DNA from: Nilaparvata lugens
Lineage: Eukaryota; Arthropoda; Insecta; Hemiptera; Delphacidae
Direction of reading: 5' to 3'
Length of the DNA: 64,000 bases
Assembly: GCF_014356525.2 (NCBI RefSeq)
Contig: NC_052510.1
Span: 57,342,956-57,406,955 of the forward strand
In this document: piece after piece, positions 22,246-34,327 of the stretch
Numbering within the stretch: position 1 is the first letter of the stretch
Layout: each line of letters opens with the position of its first letter
Notes under the pieces: model-generated
What the model saw: the letters and a program-made list of their open reading frames with translations, nothing else
Databases searched by the model: none
Told to the model about the DNA's origin: nothing
Made by a program: the position numbers and the translations under genes

Positions 22246-22830
22246 AAAATGTCTATAATAGTAGTATAGTATTAGTTTTGACTCTGTCTATTGCCAAAGT
22301 TGCTTGATGACAATAGAAATTTATTTATTCATTTCATTTAACGGATACTGGATTGGGATCATGCACGTTCATGCGCTCACCCGTACAATGTCTATAATTT
22401 ATTTATTTATCTATTTATTCACATTGTATACAACTTAACATAATGGTAGTATAGTATTAGTTTTGACTTTGTCTATTGCCAATGATCCTTGATGACAATA
22501 AAAATGTTTTTATTTATTTTATTCAACGGATACTGGATTAGGATCACGCACGTCCATTTACTCACCCAATATCTATTAGGCTCTGTATGGACAAAAGTAA
22601 ACACTGTAATATGGTTTAAATATCGAGAACGTCTAGAATACATTCAGAGGCTCAAGGTTTCCAGCTTTATATTTTTTTAATAATTGAAATTCATTCAATC
22701 TTGTTCAATTATTCGTTTACATACTCACCCCTTATCTATTGGGCTCTGTATGGACAAAAGTAAACACTGTAATATGGTTTAAATATCGTGAACGTCTGGA
22801 ATACATTGAGAGGCTCAAGGTTTTAATAAC
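22246..22830. repeat. Nested local duplications, including an exon-like 85-bp unit
   Basis: 22250-22395 and 22443-22570 are diverged direct copies (TAGTATAGTATTAGTTTTG...GGATACTGGATT). 22575-22660 and 22739-22826 are a second pair (GGCTCTGTATGGACAAAAGT...GGCTCAAGGTTT). In the second pair one frame (SVWTKVNTVIWFKYRERLEY) stays open in both copies. No family recognised. Confidence 0.65.
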
Positions 22831-23779
22831 ACTCAAACACTTGGAAGGACTTGGTGTTGAGTTTGTTTGGAAAAACACACACTGTGCCTGTTATGGTGGG
22901 AGGAAGTTCCAATGCCACATCATCTCTGTACAAACATACATATCCGATTTCCATGCGAAGGAAAAAACTTTGGAAATTGCTCCACCAAGGGAGGATATCA
23001 TTTCGAGACGAAGTGCAGACAATGAGTATTAGTCTCCCCTCCAACTCGGTGGGCGCCTAAGCCAGATCCGTACGTTAATGGGGGCGAATCGAGGATACAA
23101 TCCACCGGTGAGCTTTCTCTTACCCTTGTCATTACTTCCCCTACTGTTCCCCCAGGGATGATTCTTAGCAGAGATCGTGAGAGAAAGTGCACTACGAACC
23201 TGGAGGATCGAAAATCATCCCCCTGTGATCTGCTGATGCTGGAAGGATGGAGAATCATCCCTTGCCCTCACGGATGGGCGAGTCAAACCACCCTCCGGCA
23301 AGGGTCCCTCGAAAAACGCACTCTTCATGACCTCGCGTTCTTTGTCTAGTGACACAGTTGGTACATTATTACTACCCGGTTATTGCACATTTACTAGTCT
23401 CCTGTGGATGAAGTCCCACTAGAAGTGAGGCCGTGATTTGTTCAGTGATTCTCATTGCTTAATAGCTATTTTTTTGAAAGTGAATGGTGACTGCAATGAA
23501 ATATTGGCCCGTGCATTGCATGCATTCCCGTGATAAGGATATCACTGTCAACACTTTGAAATGCTCCATCTTGGATATATTTATAGAATTACATTTATTA
23601 ATGTAGAAAATAGAAAATCAACGTAACCCTCTTTCAACTTCATGCTATTATGATATACATGATCATAAACAAGAAATTTGAGAAATAACTTCATTCATAT
23701 GGGATACTCTAATCAAATTAACTAGTAGTTCTGTGAACAGTAGACCTCACGCAGTATTCTCATCCACAAGTACCTGATT
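22831..23779. other. Unassigned, GC-richer stretch
   Basis: 22830-23350 is less AT-rich than its surroundings and holds overlapping frames on both strands (up to 97 codons). GAGGATCGAAAATCATCCC at about 23202 and GAAGGATGGAGAATCATCC at about 23240 are a local near-repeat. I did not recognise a protein; it could be exon or transposon sequence. Confidence 0.4.
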
Positions 23780-24345
23780 AAACTATAGACCTTATGGAAA
23801 TACAGCAATAGACTGGCTTCTCCACACAACTGTGTAATCTTTTATCAGCTGATTTATGATGAATAATTCTATAGTGTGATTTTTACTCTAATATTGGCTT
23901 CTGAAGGAGGCTCCTTTTTCCTTTTATATTATCCTTGAAATGCAAAATTTCCAAAAACCTTGTATATACGTCGACGCGCAATTAAAAAAGGAACATACCT
24001 GTCAAATTTCATGAAAATCTATTACCGCTTTTCGCCGTAAATTCGCAACATATAAACAAATAAACATTCAAACATTCAAACATTCAAACATTCAAACATT
24101 CAAACATTCAAACATTAAAACATTCAAACATTCAAACATTCAAACATTCAAACATTCAAACATTCAAACATTCAAACATTCAAACATTCAAACATTCAAA
24201 CATTAAAACATTCATACATTCAAACATTCAAACATTCAAACATTCAAACATTCAAACATTCAAACATTCAAACATTCAAACATTCAAACATTAAGAGAAA
24301 TCCCAAACCGTCGACTTGAATCTTAGACCTCACTTCGCTCGATCA
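23780..24345 (+). repeat. Dispersed repeat carrying an expanded octamer array
   Basis: Same family as the inverted-arm blocks 2510-2860 and 31490-31825: TCTCCACACA, TATTACCGC(G/T)TTTCGCCGTAA and the terminal CACTTCGCTCG are shared. Here the interior holds about 29 tandem CATTCAAA octamers (24061-24295), with a few variant CATTAAAA units. Confidence 0.85.
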
Positions 24346-24351
24346 AAAAAA

Positions 24352-24535
24352 CAATGTGTAGCTTTTGGTACTCTTTCTATTCAGAACATTTTAAAAACTT
24401 AAAAACATATCAACGACTAGTTCCGACCCACTTGAAAATGGGCAAAATTGGTTGGACTTAGTCGTTAAAATGTTTTTAAGTTTTTAAAATGTTTTAAATA
24501 AAAAGAGTACCACAATTTTTATATTTTTCTCGCCA
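24352..24535. mobile_element. Foldback element of the ACTTGTAG(T/C)ACCC type
   Basis: Inverted halves with GTACTCTTTCTATT/AATAAAAAGAGTAC at the ends and CGACTAGTT...CTTAGTCG inside. Related to the foldbacks at 9.0, 21.7 and 57.5 kb. Non-coding. Confidence 0.6.
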
Positions 24536-25300
24536 AGAAATTACAGATATTATTCATTCCACTTACTCACTTGATAATGAGTGTAGGAACATGTTGTCGG
24601 AGATTAAGCTGATGATTAAGCCGAACTGATTGAGTCGATGCCTACATGAGCTCCAGACCTTTGCATGGGAAAAACTTTTGAACGGCTTTAGGTGGGTCTC
24701 AAACCAAGAATCAAATTCCAAACTACAGTAATAAAAATGAAATTCAATAGATGTGACTTTACAAGAGGTTATACGCAGAGTGGTAGTAGCATTAGTACGT
24801 TTGTTTACTTATCTGAGAGGTAAGATAATAACGCAGTCACTGAAAAATTGCAGATTTATGTAGCTGAAGGATTGTGAATATTTATTCAAAGTTATATATT
24901 ATTTTCTACTCTTCAGCTAATAATGGGTGATCGATGATGCTCAAAACATCATAAGTGAGTAGAGAATTCCGTAGTACACCATAGTAGTATACCATTGGTC
25001 TTCTCCACTCCTGATTAATATAATGTCCATTATATTACTTTCCAATCTATAGTTCAATAGAAACAACCTGATGTTCCTTGGAGAAGTAGAATATTCAATG
25101 AATTTGGAAATTTTGAATGATTTCTTTTTGATTCCACGATTCTCTTTCAACCATTTGAATCAGAACCTCTACAATCAATGAACCATTAACTAGAGAACTC
25201 AGGATTGATTTTTTCGACTCATCTTAAACAATGCTCATATCATAGCATGAATAATGAAATAATACAGTTTCCATTCATTCAATAACATGATTTCTATTCT
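24536..25300. other. Gene-free stretch
   Basis: AT-rich, no recognised exons or element ends. The 69-codon minus-strand frame at 24941-25150 has no recognisable features. Confidence 0.45.
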
Positions 25301-25529
25301 TCAAGCCAGCTACACACATATCGAATCTGGACGTGTGACTTTTGCCGTCCTCATGAATCCTATTTGATTAAACAGATGATGTTTGTCAAGTGTTGTTCAA
25401 TCTGGTGGATTTCATAACGGCGGAAAAAAATCTTACAAACAAAAATCGATGTGTGTATAACTAGCTTCAATAGAATGTTTTCTATTGTTTCTGTTCTCTG
25501 TTTTCTATTCTTCAAGGCATTTAACCTTA

Positions 25530-25696
25530 AGGTGCGTACAGATTTACGCGCCGCGAACATGAGCAATTCACTTTTAATCAGCTGATGCCAAGCTTTTTAT
25601 ATCTATATCTCATACCATTTCTGTAAAAATACAGATATAGTCAGCTGATTAAAAGTGAATTACTCATGTTCGCGGCGCGTATATCTGTACGCACCT
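25530..25696. mobile_element. AGGTGCGTACAG-type palindromic MITE, copy 1
   Basis: 167 bp with ends AGGTGCGTACAGAT and ATCTGTACGCACCT, flanked by TTA on both sides (25527-25529 and 25697-25699). Internal inverted blocks include CGCCGCGAACATGAG and CAATTCACTTTTAATCAGC. Small, non-coding, with a 3-bp target duplication. Confidence 0.85.
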
Positions 25697-25808
25697 TTAA
25701 GCCCACACATCGATTTTTGTTCGTACGATATTGTGCCGTCCTTATGAATTCTATCAGATTAAACAGAGCTTGACAAACATCATCTGTTTAATCTAATAGA
25801 ATTTATAA

Positions 25809-26748
25809 GGCTAGTTTCACACTCATTCGGTTCGTTTCGTTTTCGGTTTGTTTTCGGCAAATTCCGATAAGTGTGAAACGGTAATTCGGTTTGAATTCGG
25901 TACCGAATAGAAACCGCATAGAACCGAACGCCCACTTGACTCTAATAAATTCCATCAGGTTTCAATTCGTTGCTATCGAGAGGCTACTGTCACACACTTT
26001 CGGTTCGGTTCGGTTCGTTTTGTTTTCGGCGAATCCCGATAAGAGTGTGAAAAGATGATTCGGTTTGAATTCGGTACCGAATAGCAACCGCATAGCACCG
26101 AACGCCCCCTCGACACGAATAGGTTTCATCATATTCGAATTCGTTGCTAGGGAAACAGGGAAAAACAAAGTCTTCTACACACGCTCGCCTTTCTTGTTTT
26201 TATTTCAACCTGATTATCTGTTTCAAAATTTTCCAAGTCAAAATCATATGGCCAATTCATTTCTGTTAGTTTACAGGAACATTTTCTACTCTATGAATAG
26301 TTTGCTAAAAAAATATGAAAGATATACATTAAAACTCAGGGAGAATTTTTATTTTTTTATTTTTCCACAAATATTACATGATTTCATCAATGGATGAAGT
26401 TTAACCATGTGTCAAAACGAGGAACAAATTTTCAATTCAAAAAATAATCTCTCTGAACATCCAAAATAAAACACAATCAAAAATAAATTATTCAAATAAT
26501 TCACAATTTTCAATTAACTTTAAAATGTTGTTGTTCAAGAAATAACATCTTACAATTAAACACCAGCTGTTATATCCAAATATACGAGCATGAACTGTGA
26601 AAATCCAAACACAACTGTGTTTGAGAAGAAAATACCGAATTAGAACCGTACGAATTAAAACCTGACATGTATGAAAGCCTCATTCGTTTTCGGTAACGAA
26701 CCAGACCGAACCGAAAACGAACCGAACCGAATGCATGTGAAGCTAGCC
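25809..26748. mobile_element. 940-bp non-autonomous Harbinger-like element
   Basis: Begins GGCTAGTTTCACACTCATTC and ends with its imperfect inverse, closing TGTGAAGCTAGCC, with TAA on both sides (25806-25808 and 26749-26751). A TWA 3-bp duplication with GGC tips is the PIF/Harbinger pattern. The left subterminal 150 bp (TTCGGTTCG, GAATTCGGTACCGAATAG) is duplicated in direct orientation at about 25980-26130. No transposase; internal frames are short. Confidence 0.75.
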
Positions 26749-26769
26749 TAAGGATGGCAAAATACCGTA

Positions 26770-28361
26770 CGAACAAAAATTGATGTAGGTTTGCGGGGCT
26801 TTAACTACAATTATATTATCGGCATACTCAACATTATGAACCTCTCCAGTCAACACTGAATTTGCTTTCGAGCACTCATCTGTTTCCGAAGAAACACAAC
26901 TCACCCAGCAAACACAGCGTGTTTCTTACATAACTTCCATAATTGATCAAAAATCGATGTTTTTTTGCTGGGCTTTAACTACAATATTATCGGCATACTC
27001 AACATTATGAACCTCTCCAGTCAACACTGAATTTGCTTTCGAGCACTCAATCTGTTTCCGAAGAAACACAACTCACCCAGCAAACCACAGCGTGTTTCTT
27101 ACATAACTTCCAATAATTGATCAAAAATTGATGTGTGTTTGCGGTGCTTTAACTACAATTATATTATCGGCATACTCAACATTATGAACCTCTCCAGTCA
27201 ACACTGAATTTGCTTTCGAGCACTCAATCTGTTTCCGAAGAAACACAACTCACCCAGCAAACCACAGCGTGTTTCTTACATAACTTCCAATAATTGATCA
27301 AAAATCGATGTTTTTTTGCTGGGCTTTAACTACAATATTATCGGCATACTCAACATTATGAACCTCTCCAGTCAACACTGAATCTGCTTTCGAGCACTCA
27401 ATCTGTTTCCGAAGAAACACAACTCACCCAGCAAACTACAGCGTGTTTCTTACATAACTTCCAATAATTGATCAAAAATTGATGTGTGTTTGCGGGGCTT
27501 TAACTACAATTATATTATCGGCATACTCAACATTATGAACCTCTCCAGTCAACACTGAATTTGCTTTCGAGCACTCAATCTGTTTCCGAAGAAACACAAC
27601 TCACCCAGCAAACCACAGCGTGTTTCTTACATAACTTCCAATAATTGATCAAAAATCGATGTTTTTTGCGGAGCTTCAACTACAATATTATCGGCATTAA
27701 TACTGTTGACTACATTATGAACCTCTCCAGTCAACACTGAATCTGCTTCCGAGCACTCAATCTGTTTCCGAAGAAACACAACTCACTAAGCAAACCACAG
27801 CGTGTTTCTTACATAGCTTCCAATAATTGATCAAAAATTGATGTGTGTTTGCGGGGCTTTAACTACAATTATATTATCGGCATACTCAACATTATGAACC
27901 TCTCCAGTCAACACTGAATTTGCTTTCGAGCACTCAATCTGTTTCCGAAGAAACACAACTCACACAGCAAACCACTGCGTGTTTCTTACATAACTTCCAA
28001 TAATTGATCAAAAATCGATGTTTTTTTGCTGGGCTTTAACTACAATATTATCGGCATACTCAACATTTTGAACCTCTCCAGTCAACACTGAATCTGCTTC
28101 CGAGCACTCAATCTGTTTCCGAAGAAACACAACTCACTCAGCAAACCACAGCGTGTTTCTTACATAACTTCCAATAATTGATCAAAAATGGATGTGTGTT
28201 TGCGGGGCTTTAACTACAATATTATCGGCATTAATACTGTTGACTACATTATGAACTTCTCCAGTCAACACTGACTCCGCTTTCGAGCACTCAATCTGTT
28301 TCCGAAGAAACACAACTCACTCAGCAAACCACAGCGTGTTTCTTACATAACTTCCAATAAT
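26770..28361. repeat. Satellite array with dimeric higher-order structure
   Basis: Nine tandem monomers. Unit starts at GATCAAAAAT are 26945, 27119, 27296, 27470, 27647, 27829, 28006 and 28180, plus a first unit from about 26770, giving lengths 174, 177, 174, 177, 182, 177, 174 and 181. A-type monomers carry GTGTGTTTGCGGGGCTT and AATTATATTATC; B-type carry GTTTTTTTGCTGGGCTT and AATATTATC. They alternate, so the true repeat is a dimer of about 351 bp. Monomers 6 and 9 share an extra block with TTAATACTGTTGACTAC. Confidence 0.93.
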
Positions 28362-30373
28362 TGCAGCGTCCAATATGGCCAACTTGACCAAAGCACAGAG
28401 AAGTTGGAAGGCTATCCGAATTCAAACTTTGCACCAACTTTTTGCTAGCAGATATCCTATTATCGAGCCTAACTTGGCCCGATAAAACTTTCAAGATCAA
28501 AAGCTTCGGCTGGGAACTTCCAAGAGCTGTACTTCAAACTTTCGGCTACAATCGTTCTGTCCTGCTCTGGCTGAGCCATTACATCGCGGAGAAATGCGCG
28601 ACAAAGTACTGTGAGGTCCACGTTATAATGGCAGTATTTAATTAAAATTGATGCTGCTATCCTTGTCTATCAGTCCATAAAGACTCCTAACACTGAATCC
28701 ACAAAACAGATAACGCTATCCTTTTCCAACTCAGCAACGTTACCCGATCGTTCTTCAATGATGTGGAAATATAATTTATCAACAGCATATTTAATATCAA
28801 TTTTGAAAATTTATTATTTGATCTAGAAATTTGAAGATGCTTAAACAACATTCTGTCAATTGAGGAAATACAGTCCTGGTGGTAATAGGAAAATTATATT
28901 TCTGGAAACACTTAACAGCATCAATGACGAAAATTATACAATAGTCAAGTCCACGTTAAAGTGACAGTATTTGATAGACAATGTGCTGTTATCCTTGTTT
29001 ATCATTCGACAAAGCAGATAGCGCTATCCTTCCCGAGCTCCGCAAAGTTGCCAGATTGTTCTTCAACAATGTATTTATTTATTTATTAAAACAGTCACAA
29101 ACACGATATTTGGAAAGAGAAACAGGCAAATGCCCAAAACTTCTTCAATTCCTTGATTTTGGCACATGAATAGTCCAAAGTGAGGTTAAGTTTAAAATTT
29201 CTGTTTTCACCAAAGATTAACACTCAGAGAATACGTATTCGAGATATGACTGATGAATTCTGAATTTCGAAGGGTTGATAAGAGCCAGAAATAACACTAA
29301 ACAATCCGAAAGTTTCAATAATATTGAAATAAACTTGAAAATTTTGAGCAGAAAAATTAAAACTACTATCACTGCGTGGAAGTGTGATTAATAAATTAAC
29401 AACATATTTAACAATATCAAATTTTCATTTCAGCATTATTATCTCCAATTTTATAAATAAGGATATTATTTGCTGATGATATAATATTTAATGCCATTAT
29501 TTCTAATTAAATAAATTGGTAGCCCCTGTATTTTCATGCATGCTCTTTAGTTGAGTGCAGTAGCATTTACTTATTTCTTGTCAAGAATTTTTCATTCCAG
29601 CAAATGAATAATATCATTCATCCATTCATTCAATATCGATGTTTAAAATTTATCATTGTTTAATCATTAAAAATATCTTCTTGACAAATCAAATATAATC
29701 CTTTATTTTTAACAAGAATGAATCAGGAATACCGATATCAGTTATCCACTATAGAAGGCAGTGACAAGGCAAAGAATCGGCAACGCTGTCCTCCTATCTT
29801 CCTCTACTGCAATAATTATAAAATGGACATCACTACTCTATTGTCATAGATCCCCGGTTTCGTAATAAGGCGCAAAGTATGCAACCCGCCTTGCAGCTTT
29901 GCATTTCGTTATAAAAATTTCAGAACTAAGTTTGAACATAAAGCTGCGTACACATATACGCGCTTCCAACCCGCACCGAGCACGCTCCGCCCTCGTACCG
30001 CCCTCGTTCCTCCATCGAACCACAGTCGCTCCACCCACGCACCCATCATGAACTTTACGGAAGATGTTAGATCTCGCGTTCCCCGGTCGAACCACTGTTG
30101 CTCCCCGGTCGATCATCAATCGCTCTGTTGGAGTGACGTTCGGTTGCGGAGCAGAGCGAAAGTCTGTACGCACCTTATGATATGAGTGTTTCCCTATTTG
30201 CATTAGGACTGTATTTCCTTGATGAACAGAGTGTGGTTTGATCATGTCTTCAAATTTCAAATTGGAATTCGTATTGATTGCTTAATTTATCGAAAAGTTC
30301 ATTATAGGGTATATAATACCAATCTAATGACAACACATTGCCATAGATAAAACATATTTAAATTTTCTATTCC
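28362..30373. other. Gene-free stretch with dispersed repeat fragments
   Basis: 28362-28660 is a GC-richer block with a 67-codon frame that I do not recognise. 28610-29080 holds repeated CTATCCTTGT(C/T)TAT and GTTGCC(A/C)GAT(C/T)GTTCTTC modules. 29069-29165 resembles, in reverse, the LINE-like end at 44703-44795 (GAAGAAGTTTTGGGCA followed by AATAAATAAAT). No host gene supported. Confidence 0.45.
29942..30178. mobile_element. Diverged relative of the GTGCGTACAG MITE family
   Basis: Ends GCTGCGTACACATATACGCG and GTCTGTACGCACCTT, with a different, GC-rich interior holding repeated CCCCGGTCGA and CTCCGCCCTCG phrases. The frame over it (29844-30260) is not a gene. No clean flanking duplication found. 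Confidence 0.55.
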
Positions 30374-30556
30374 TAGGGTTAAGCCACCTGAAGCGTTTCC
30401 CAGGCGTTTTCAGACGAGTCGGCAAGACAGACCTCTCCAATTGGCTGATTGGGTTGTCGTTCGGGAAGCAGCTGATAATCAGCCAATCAGAGAGCTTCCT
30501 GCCATACAGACTTGTCTGAAAACGCCTTCGAAAATCGCTTCATGTGGATTGGCCCC
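30374..30556. mobile_element. Palindromic MITE (AAGCG...GGCGTTTTCAGAC type)
   Basis: Inverted halves with GGCGTTTTCAGAC(G/A)AGTC and CCAATTGGCTGATT/AATCAGCCAATC. Outer tips are GGGTTAAGCC and GGATTGGCCCC, with TA on each side. Boundaries and target duplication are less certain than for the other MITEs. The plus-strand frame here is an artefact. Confidence 0.65.
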
Positions 30557-31128
30557 TATCCTAAATATTTTCCAGCTTCAATACTCTCTGCAAGTCATGT
30601 TATCAATTGCAGCTTCTCAAACTTTCACTGGAGAACATCGACGTTGGTAAACGAGCCTCAGTAGTTTAATCCATATACTTTAGCTACGTTATCTTGAGAA
30701 TACAGTGCGTACACAGAAGACTACATACATTCGCACAACTCTCAAGACGTCGAGTTTCTGCAGCGAACAATTTACAGCGACCTCCTTAATCTCGTCGCTC
30801 CAAATCAGCTTCGAGCAGCGACACAGGATCGAGTCACTCGTGGATCACGTTAAACACCCGGATTACGCGTTATTTCACGACAATTAACGTTTGACTGGAT
30901 GTAACGTGAGTTGAAAGCCGGTAAAGTTTGCCGAGTATTAAACATATAGTGAGTAATTCAGATTGTTTTGTCATTATTGATTAAATGGGAAATGTTAGTG
31001 TTATCCCATAAGGAGAACTGTCAGATTGTGGTGATTTCACTGTATCAAACCATACTGAGATTCATTATATATTGTCAGAATTGGTTAGATGGGTAGCGTT
31101 GGTATTATCCTATGAGGGATTCTGACAG
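30557..31128. other. Gene-free stretch
   Basis: 30700-30890 has a GTGCGTACAC start and GC-richer sequence like the decayed GTGCGTACAG elements. 31010-31128 contains two reverse units related to the tandem array at 58958-59440 (TCTGACAGTTT...CATGAGGGATTCTGACAG-like). No gene. Confidence 0.45.
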
Positions 31129-32355
31129 TTTGAGGTAAATCAACTCAGATCCAGGACAATCACTACAGTAGGAATAGAAGATCAAGCTGTGGGTTGTGCC
31201 ATTTGGAGTAGAAGGCCTTAAATTCCCTACTAAGCCTAGCAGTAGGCTTCCAATAGAGCATCTGGCCTCCAACTCCAAAGTTCAGCCTCCAATTGTAGTG
31301 GATTTGAAGATTCAAGAATTTAGTAGCTGGGATTTGGTGCGGTTTTTGAGTAAATCTACTGTGTAAATTGGAATTTCCAGTAGATTGCTTTGGTATACGA
31401 GTATGTTGGTATATTACTCGGTGTAATTTGTTAGTGATGAGAATATTCATGTGATATCTATAATTGACCGAGCGAAGTGAGGTCTAAGATTCAAGTCGGC
31501 GGTTTGGCATTTCTCTTTATGTTTAAATGTTTATATGTTGAGCATTTACGGCGAAACGCGGTAATAGATTTCCATGAAATTTGAAAGGTATGTTCCTTTT
31601 CAAATTGCGCGTCGACGCAAAAACAAGGTTTTTGAAAATTTTGCATCTCAAGGATAATATAAAAGGAAGAAGGAGCCTCCTTCATACGTCAATATTAGAG
31701 TGAAAATCAGACTATAGAATTATTCATCATGAATCAGCTGACAAGTGATTACACAGATGTGTGGAGAAGCCAGTCTATCACTGTATTTGTATAAGTCTCA
31801 TAGTTTCAATCAAAGACATTTAAGAGGTATGCATACCTCTTAGACATCTCGCGCCGTACCGCCAAATTCCAATTTTCCAACTATAAAATGACTTTTAAAT
31901 TCGATGAACTTGGAGAAAATTTGGCAAAGTTTGACGTTCAATAGGAAAAAATTGATAAGTGATATCAAAATTTGGCGGTACGGCGCCAGATGTCCAAATC
32001 TTTCTGAACAATTTGGTACCATTTTCATGATTATCGATAAAAGTTTTCAAAAAAGGGTACTGAAATTTTTATTTTCTTCATTTATAATAATAACTTTGGT
32101 GTAAACCCAGCTTTTAAAAATAGCGGTTGGAAAATAGCGTCCGAAACATGCTAGAACGAAGTGCCTGTTTCAGCCCTTTTTCCGAATTATAACATTGCTA
32201 ACAGGAATCTCTAGGAATGCTGTTCAAAAAGTGTAGTACTAGGTAAATTTAACTGATGAGATGGGGAACCGAGAAAGGCCTGTTTAAATTTCTTCAATAA
32301 TTCAGTAGGTCAAGTGTTCAGTTTGTCAAGTTTTCAATTAGATCCCATTTTCAAT

Positions 32356-32600
32356 TGAGAGTGGCCATAGTCGAATGGATCAGATGCTGGCTTTATGATT
32401 CAGAGGCCCGGGTTCAAATCCCGGGAAGATATTTATCTCGGCCACTCCCGTGCTCGTTGAGCCGTCGGTCCCGGCTGTCTGAAAAGCAGTCGTTAGGTCA
32501 TGTCAGAGGCCCTGAAATTGATCAGTAGCGACCTGAAAGCTCTGACACCAGACCTGAGCCAGCCAGGTCACTCGATATTATTATTATAATTAGCTCCTTG
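32356..32600 (+). mobile_element. tRNA-derived SINE, right-arm copy
   Basis: Plus-strand copy of the SINE: box A-like TAGTCGAATGG at 32368-32378 and box B GGTTCAAATCC at 32411-32421, inside a tRNA-like head of about 75 bases. The body shares the segment GTCCCGGCTG with the truncated relative at 50815-51005. The head does not close into a convincing full cloverleaf, so this is a SINE rather than a tRNA gene. Confidence 0.78.
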
Positions 32601-32950
32601 CGAATCACAGGTTACCTGCTAGTTAGAAATAAAAATCAGAACCCTTATTGACATTTTTTAAGATACAGGAAGAAAATAATACATTTTTTCCATTGTGGAT
32701 GATGTCTACTGAGCCTTTTGCTCGTTCGTGAGTAATTAATGGTCAGTGCGTTGGTGAATAATTGATGACAAACCCCAATTCTTTACAGGTTCATATACAT
32801 ATCTTAAAACCCCACAATTCGGATCTAGAAATGAGAAGACTACAACCACGGAATAAATAGTGCTTAAATAATAGTGCTTCACTATTCTGTGCTACAACAC
32901 ACGACAAATTCCGAGTTTACTTATGTCCATGTTCATGTATAGCTTGAAAA

Positions 32951-33291
32951 CTCAGACCAGTTATAGAATAGACACGCTGGGAAGTCTAGTCTCTGAAGCC
33001 AACATCTACTGCCATATCTCCAAATCGTGACGTCATCATCGGATAGAAGATTTTCAGATTGTGTCTATTTCAGAAGGATGTAAATTAATATTCATTAAAA
33101 TGGTAAACTCCAGCTGCGCTCCCGCTGAAATAGACACAAACTGCTATGGAAAACAATGTAAACAAAAACTACAGAAAAGTTTTCTATCTGATGCTGACGT
33201 CACGATTTGGAGATATGGCAGTAGATGTTGGCTTCATCGACTTTCAGTATAAATATACAATAGGCCGTGTCTATTCTATAACTGGTCTAAG
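32951..33291. mobile_element. hAT-like foldback MITE, right-arm copy
   Basis: Mirror copy of the element at 1037-1376, with CTTGAAAA target duplications at 32943-32950 and 33292-33299. One base longer than the left copy. It was part of the duplicated segment and is not an independent insertion. Confidence 0.85.
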
Positions 33292-34327
33292 CTTGAAAAA
33301 ACCACACTGTTTCCCAAAAGACGCGGTTGCAGAATCTAGATAGCACTGCACCAAAACTACGGCCGAAAATGATTTCGCAACCATTGGGGAGCCAAAAATA
33401 ATTATTTATCGAGTAACGTGGTGTGCCGTTCACTTTCGCAGTGGTGTGGCAGTTTATTTTAGACTTTTTTCCGTGGACCCTCCGGGTGAGGTGGGTGGGG
33501 AAAAGAGAGTGACCGAGAGAGGAGGTTGAGGAGAAGCACGCAGTAGCAAACATAACGACGGAGGAACAAGAAGTCCTGAGGGAGTCCGTAGAACTCGCTT
33601 AGCCCGCTTCAGGAGCACACGGACGCCATCCAAGCAGGTTGATAAATAGTTGGCGGTTGGTCCCAGAGAGATATGCTACCACTGCTGCCGCTGGAAGCTG
33701 AGGGATTCACATTCACTTCTAGGTTACTCCCCCTAACCCATACAAATTCCCCCCCCCCCCAACGTCTATCACTACTCAAGGTAGAAACTCCTTGGGGACC
33801 GATTAGAGGAGGCAGGAAGGTAAGTCCAGCTCTTCCTATGGTCGCATTATATCTGGCATGTTTGAGGAGTCTTCAAGTCTTATCATTCTCTCTCACACGC
33901 ACTCTCAATCTCTCTCTCTCTCTTACCCCCACCAACACCCCCCCTCTCCTGTCTTTCTCTCTCTTCTATTTCTCTCTCACTCTCTTCCGTCATCTGCTGT
34001 TCCCAAGCCATTCTTGTCAACTGTGAGGAAGGCTTCACTACTTCAGTCCCTGCCAACGTAGCCTCTATCTATCTTTGTGCAGTTGTTGCCAACTCCACCA
34101 ACTGCAATCTGCTTTCGATTTCTGCAGAAACTACGCTCATATCGTAGGTATGCCTTCAGTGAGCTCCACGTTATAATGGCAGTGGAGCCAAATAATGTGG
34201 TGGGGGTAGTTCAAAATCATTATATAGAACAGTATCATGACGGATAAAAGAACTGCTACTGAAGTTAACAGCTGTGGTTGAAGCTTTATTTTAAGCTGCT
34301 GTCAAGCTTTGTTTAAATAATCGAACA

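Larger units (their letters stand above)
31129..34327. repeat. Right arm of the 3.2-kb inverted duplication
   Basis: Reverse complement of 1-3184, with about 28 kb between the arms. It is the cleaner copy: several runs of T, G or A are one base longer here than in the left arm. It carries the same internal elements in mirror order: octamer-type repeat (about 31490-31825), small foldback (31848-31997), SINE (about 32359-32600) and MITE (32951-33291). No gene was recognised in it. Confidence 0.93.

Noticed and set aside
24061..24295. Possible telomere-type repeat
   Set aside because: CATTCAAA octamers lie inside a dispersed element with known short versions in the same window; not TTAGG-like.
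28442..28645. 67-codon plus-strand frame after the satellite
   Set aside because: Its end overlaps a dispersed repeat module (CACGTTATAATGGCAGT), and nothing in the protein is recognisable.
32356..32440. Candidate tRNA gene with perfect-looking box B
   Set aside because: Acceptor and anticodon arms do not close convincingly and the sequence continues into a repeated body; a SINE explains it.
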